This document shows positions 13,658 through 16,730 of a stretch of DNA of 16,730 nucleotides, one piece after another. Source of the stretch: JAZSNA01 sp045536135 (GTDB lineage Bacteria > Pseudomonadota > Alphaproteobacteria > CAAHEQ01 > UBA3637). The stretch is from contig JAZSNA010000017.1 in assembly GCA_045536135.1 (NCBI GenBank), positions 1-16,730 of the forward strand, read 5' to 3'. Within the stretch, counting starts at the first letter, position 1, and each line of letters begins with the position of its first letter. The notes beneath the pieces were generated by a model that did no database searches, was not told where the DNA came from, and saw nothing but the letters and a program-made list of their open reading frames with translations. The position numbers and the translations under genes were made by a program.

Positions 13658-13964
13658 CTTTTAACCCCTCTAATTCCTTTCGATTCATCGGATATTTTTT
13701 TCGAATCAATTCAAGCGTCAACCTTTCATTTTCATTTTCTTTTTTAGCGTTTTTATTATAAACAGTCTTAACCAAGAAATTATGATTTGCCATATCAATA
13801 TCAAAATAGCCCAAAGATATAATCTTTTTAAAATCAATCTCTCCGTTTTTCTTTAACCCCAATCCATTCAAACGCATATATTCCAAATGACACATAACAT
13901 TAGACCAAACGGCAATTTCTTTCTGTTTTTGATCATTTAAAAATATGGCGAATCGATTATACAT
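13644..13964 (-). CDS. Hypothetical 106-residue protein coupled to the AmpG-like gene
   Basis: I recognise no family. The protein is soluble, mixed alpha/beta and charged. FAIFLNDQKQKEIAVW near the N-terminus looks like a strand and helix, and the last third is Lys/Glu-rich. The open frame begins at a TTG (13994), but the ATG at 13964 is preferred: it overlaps the stop of the AmpG-like gene by 8 bp (ATGTATAA), a typical coupling arrangement, with a weak GGAAAAG upstream. It is the only gene in the window ending in TGA; the others with visible stops use TAA. It overlaps ftsB by 14 bp at the 3' end. The small size and coupling suggest an accessory to the permease, but nothing in the sequence shows that. 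Confidence 0.65.
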   Translation of the reverse strand: MYNRFAIFLNDQKQKEIAVWSNVMCHLEYMRLNGLGLKKNGEIDFKKIISLGYFDIDMANHNFLVKTVYNKNAKKENENERLTLELIRKKYPMNRKELEGLKVNQR

Positions 13965-15192
13965 TATCTTTTCCGATAAATTGTTGTAAAACAAACAAGG
14001 CCGGAATCATTAAAAATCCGGTCATAACAAAAAAACATCCCCAACCCAAATCTTGGGCCAATTTTCCGCTATATGAGGCCAAAACAGAAGTGGACACCAT
14101 CATAAAAGATGTTAATAAAGCATATTGTGATGCCGAATATTTTTTGGAACAAAGAGACGATAAAAAACCGACAAAGACGGCTCCCCCCATTCCGCCGACA
14201 ATATTATCAAATAAAATAACCAAAAAGAACAATACAATATTCGCATTTGTTAAAGACATTCCGGCATACGCCAATGAAGTCAATATCTCGACATATCCAA
14301 GATAAAGCATTGACTTATAATATCCGCTTTTAACCATTAAGATACCGCCCAAAAACACACCAGTCATCGTAATAAACGGTCCGATTAATCCGGATATAGT
14401 TGCCACTTCTTCTTTTGTAAATCCGTTATCATAATAAAACGGATATGCCATTTTTCCCAAAAAAGCATTACACATTTTATACAAAACAATAAAAATAATA
14501 ATCAAAGCCCATTTTTGATGTCTTTGCACAAAATCACTAAAAGGTAAAACCACCGATTTTAAAAAATCTTTTTTTTTGACAACTCTATTCTGCTCTTTTA
14601 CAAAAATCAAAGCAACAAGCCCCGACAAAATAAAAATCAAAGCGATTTGATAACACAAATCCCAAGGAATTCGTGCAGACAAATAAAGCATTCCGGCCAC
14701 TGATAAAAAAGTCCCCAATCGATACCCCAGTTGATATATACTGCTTCCTTCCTTTAAATCATCTCCACTTAAAATATCGATTCGAAGAGAATCAACAACA
14801 ATATCCCAACTGGCTGAAAAAAAAGACGATAAAATACACCAAAAAAACAACTCGGTTAACTGATTTTGAATATCAAGCACCGAAACATTTCCCAAACAAA
14901 ACAGCAAAGCGGATAAAAAAACAATTCCCCAAGATTTTTTTTGCCCGATTCGATACAATATCGGCAATCGAACAAAATCTATTATCGGCGCCCATAAGAA
15001 CTTCAAAGAAAAAGGAATTAGAATTAAAGAAAAACAACCGATTGTTTTTAAATCAATACCCGTCTCAAAAGCCCAAGTTGATAAAGCCCCGCCGAGCAAG
15101 CCAATCGGTATTGCACAAGACAATCCCAAAAATAGAAAAAGAATAATTTTTCTTTGAAAATAGGATTTAAAAATTTGATTATATGATGCCAT
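13957..15192 (-). CDS. ampG: AmpG-like MFS permease (muropeptide transporter family)
   Basis: The 411-residue protein has about 12 membrane segments. The start (SCAIPIGLLGGALSTWAFETG, with IDLKTIG and FSLKFLWAPIIDFV following) matches the AmpG/Muropeptide:H+ symporter pattern, where the segment KFLWAP-x-x-D is diagnostic. AmpG brings anhydro-muropeptides into the cytoplasm for peptidoglycan recycling and, in some species, beta-lactamase induction. SASWDIVVDSLRID (near 126-139) matches the family's Q/WD-I-x-x-D-x-x-R motif. AAGGGG precedes the ATG. It is co-transcribed with the overlapping 106-residue gene. Some related MFS proteins import other solutes, so the substrate is inferred from family motifs. 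Confidence 0.85.
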   Translation of the reverse strand: MASYNQIFKSYFQRKIILFLFLGLSCAIPIGLLGGALSTWAFETGIDLKTIGCFSLILIPFSLKFLWAPIIDFVRLPILYRIGQKKSWGIVFLSALLFCLGNVSVLDIQNQLTELFFWCILSSFFSASWDIVVDSLRIDILSGDDLKEGSSIYQLGYRLGTFLSVAGMLYLSARIPWDLCYQIALIFILSGLVALIFVKEQNRVVKKKDFLKSVVLPFSDFVQRHQKWALIIIFIVLYKMCNAFLGKMAYPFYYDNGFTKEEVATISGLIGPFITMTGVFLGGILMVKSGYYKSMLYLGYVEILTSLAYAGMSLTNANIVLFFLVILFDNIVGGMGGAVFVGFLSSLCSKKYSASQYALLTSFMMVSTSVLASYSGKLAQDLGWGCFFVMTGFLMIPALFVLQQFIGKDNV

Positions 15193-15216
15193 TTAACCAA
15201 CCCCTTATTCAACAAC

Positions 15217-15245
15217 ATTGTACATTCTTTTAAAAAATTATTCAA
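15217..15245 (-). promoter_or_regulatory. Promoter of the ampG-like operon
   Basis: On the minus strand TTGAAT (15245-15240), a 17-bp spacer and TACAAT (15222-15217) precede the ATG at 15192 by about 24 nt. Confidence 0.55.
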
Positions 15246-15275
15246 TATATTTATTATTACAATATCAAAAAAGAC

Positions 15276-15303
15276 TTGCGAAATAAATATAACCATTTAT
15301 AAT
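15276..15303 (+). promoter_or_regulatory. Promoter of the cysteine-rich secreted protein gene
   Basis: TTGCGA (15276-15281), a 16-bp spacer and a perfect TATAAT (15298-15303) lie 35 nt before the ATG, with GGAGGAA as a strong Shine-Dalgarno at 15327-15333. Confidence 0.6.
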
Positions 15304-15338
15304 AGGCTGTATTAAAATAACATCATGGAGGAAGTTAT

Positions 15339-16730
15339 ATGCGTCGGATTTGGCTATTGTTAAGTTTTATGATATCTCTGTCTTCGTATGCCGAAGAAGT
15401 CTTGGATTGTCGGTGCAAGGATTGGTCTTGCGATTCGACAACCGGTAAAGTAAGTTGTGCCGATCGCAATCCGGCGGAAACTTTCTGTGCTGGTATTGAT
15501 AATCCGGAAATCGGAACCTGTTGTAAAAAAGGGGAAACTTGTGTGAACGGTGCTTGCGTCACTTCAACGGTATCCCCAACGACAACACCTTTGCCAACCA
15601 CGACACCACCAACGCCATCACCCACACCGACACCGTCTCGTAAATCTTGCACCTCCGGCGAAGTGGAACGTAAAATCACAACACTTCATTGGGGAACAAT
15701 GCGTCTGTTTTCGGGGGCTAATTTAAAACCGGCCGAGGAACAAGAATATCTGTTGAACTATGAACCGGATACAGAACTTTATCCGAATTTATCGGAAGTT
15801 GATTATTATATTCCGGTTGAGGGGAATGATTGTTGTTCAAGTGATGAAGTCGCATCAAGTTATAATTTATATGATCCAAACAGTAATTCAATTAGTAAAC
15901 GTGTTGAAGGATATGATGGGAATGAGTATTGTTGTGCAAAAGGCGAACAATATTATGTCTTTATGGAGGATAATTTTACCGGTCCTTATCGCGAATTAAA
16001 AAGTACAGAAAATGAAAATCGTAAATTGAAAGAAACCCAAAAGAAGATTCCTCCATTTTACGAAACCCCTTATTATATTTACGGCTATCCTGTCAAAAGC
16101 CATGATATGTATAAACACGAAGGCGAGGTTGTTTATGAATGTTGTGCTTCGGATTTACCCAAAAAGGTTTATTCTACAGAGGCAGATACAACAGAAGAGT
16201 ATTTATGCTGTCACGATGGGGATGAAATGAAAACCACCACAATGAAAGGAAAAGAAGTGGGACAATGTTGTCCGAAAGTTGATCCGTCCACAGGCAAAGT
16301 TAATAAAGATGACGCCAGTAAAAACACAGAAAGTGCCTCTGGTGTGACCAGTAATGGTCAATGTTGTTATGGAACACTGTATGAAAATGAGAATGGGGCA
16401 ACAGAATGTTGTCCAAACGGTTCAACTATTGTGAATGATAATTATTGTTGTTCAAAAATTGATCCATCTACAGGTGCTGTTAATACACAAGATGCCACAA
16501 AAAATACCGAAACTGCCGGCAGTGTAGATGGGAATGGTCAATGTTGTTATGGAACACTGTATGAAAAAGATGGCTCAACCCTATGTTGCCCCACATATAA
16601 AGTAATTAACAACGATTCGGCGGATATCTGTGTTGAACGATATATCTATTATCCATATGATGAGGCGAGCGGTTCATGTTGGACAACCGCAGGAGTAGAT
16701 GGATGGGCAAAATATACAGATGCTCTAGAT
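15339..16730 (+). CDS. Secreted cysteine-rich protein with Cys-Cys repeats (3' end beyond window)
   Basis: The frame is open from the ATG at 15339 to the window edge: 464 codons without a stop, so the gene is partial. A signal peptide is clear (MRRIWLLLSFMISLSSYA, cut before EEV). Residues 22-74 are a small cysteine-rich module (C24, C26, C31, C40, C50, CC61-62, C68, C73) ending CVNGACV. Residues 75-101 are a Thr/Pro linker. The rest carries vicinal Cys-Cys pairs at 165, 198, 268, 290, 310, 342, 357, 370, 402 and 416. In all there are 11 pairs and 32 cysteines, about 7 percent. Residues 310-369 and 370-429 are tandem repeats of 60 residues sharing DPSTG and GQCCYGTLYE. No known family is recognised. 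Export and many disulfides are inferred, suggesting a surface or extracellular structural or binding protein. GGAGGAA fixes the start. Confidence 0.88.
   Translation, partial: MRRIWLLLSFMISLSSYAEEVLDCRCKDWSCDSTTGKVSCADRNPAETFCAGIDNPEIGTCCKKGETCVNGACVTSTVSPTTTPLPTTTPPTPSPTPTPSRKSCTSGEVERKITTLHWGTMRLFSGANLKPAEEQEYLLNYEPDTELYPNLSEVDYYIPVEGNDCCSSDEVASSYNLYDPNSNSISKRVEGYDGNEYCCAKGEQYYVFMEDNFTGPYRELKSTENENRKLKETQKKIPPFYETPYYIYGYPVKSHDMYKHEGEVVYECCASDLPKKVYSTEADTTEEYLCCHDGDEMKTTTMKGKEVGQCCPKVDPSTGKVNKDDASKNTESASGVTSNGQCCYGTLYENENGATECCPNGSTIVNDNYCCSKIDPSTGAVNTQDATKNTETAGSVDGNGQCCYGTLYEKDGSTLCCPTYKVINNDSADICVERYIYYPYDEASGSCWTTAGVDGWAKYTDALD
16266..16625 (+). repeat. Two tandem 180-bp coding repeats
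   Basis: Units at 16266-16445 and 16446-16625 encode similar 60-residue blocks that each begin with Cys-Cys. A 35-bp stretch is identical in both (16353-16387 and 16533-16567, exactly 180 bp apart), which points to recent duplication or gene conversion. The second unit carries a one-residue deletion before its last Cys-Cys pair. Confidence 0.85.

Noticed and set aside
15048..15296. Minus-strand open frame of 82 codons overlapping the ampG start
   Set aside because: It runs out of frame through the ampG promoter and N-terminus, and the ampG frame has the family motifs.
15325..15363. Short upstream ORF (12 codons) starting 14 nt before the cysteine-rich gene and overlapping it
   Set aside because: No Shine-Dalgarno precedes it; its ATG is simply joined to the GGAGGA that serves the real start.
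15335..15679. Minus-strand open frame of 114 codons rich in Gly and Val
   Set aside because: It mirrors the Thr/Pro linker of the real plus-strand secreted protein, has no ribosome-binding site, and the plus frame has a signal peptide and conserved repeats.
1..16730. Alternative genetic code (TGA as Trp)
   Set aside because: Trp is written TGG throughout and no in-frame TGA occurs in the conserved genes. Rare TGA stops reflect TAA preference, not reassignment.

Overview
The window reads as chromosomal DNA of an AT-rich, compact alphaproteobacterium. The evidence is an IHF-beta subunit next to accD, an FtsB of alphaproteobacterial style, an erythrin-VIT1 iron exporter of the MbfA type and a dnaK promoter resembling the alphaproteobacterial RpoH consensus. 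Codons end mostly in A/T and nearly every gene stops with TAA. Ankyrin, ribonuclease-inhibitor-like leucine-rich, pilin-like and secreted cysteine-rich proteins, with no visible tryptophan genes beside accD, fit a host-associated lineage such as the uncultured gut alphaproteobacteria. The lineage is an inference. No IS element, prophage or CRISPR array is visible.

Layout. 1-3.6 kb: ihfB-accD (+), a compact degenerate Clp-type AAA+ ATPase (-) whose end overlaps accD by 59 bp, and a divergent LOG-family gene (+). 3.6-5.1 kb: tRNA-Ser(UGA) (-), a very AT-rich spacer with a long inverted repeat, then two orphan genes meeting tail to tail: an LRR protein (+) and a 102-residue protein with a kinase-like glycine loop (-). 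5.1-9.4 kb: fructose-6-phosphate aldolase (+), a TraX-like membrane protein (+), a nucleotidyltransferase with a 62-residue partner (-), the tRNA hydroxylation protein TrhP (+) and an Er-VIT1 iron transporter (-). 9.4-12.7 kb: dnaK (-), without dnaJ, and a membrane-anchored ankyrin protein (-). 12.7-15.2 kb: a pilin-like protein coupled to ftsB (+), and an AmpG-like permease coupled to an unknown 106-residue protein (-). 15.3 kb to the window end: the open 5' part (464 codons) of a secreted protein very rich in Cys-Cys pairs.

How the genes fit together. Most are single housekeeping or envelope genes: fatty-acid synthesis (AccD), chaperoning (DnaK), division (FtsB), peptidoglycan recycling (AmpG), wobble-uridine modification (TrhP, whose likely substrates include the tRNA-Ser(UGA) encoded here) and iron homeostasis. 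Gene packing is tight: convergent pairs either share a bidirectional hairpin terminator or abut or overlap with none. Most genes have a clear Shine-Dalgarno sequence. Three lack one, and each has a sigma70-like -10 box ending 6-7 nt before the ATG, so they look leaderless.

The best candidates for undescribed biology are the Cys-Cys repeat secreted protein, the Clp-type ATPase that has lost both pore-loop motifs, the orphan LRR/kinase-like pair, and the pilin-ftsB coupling.
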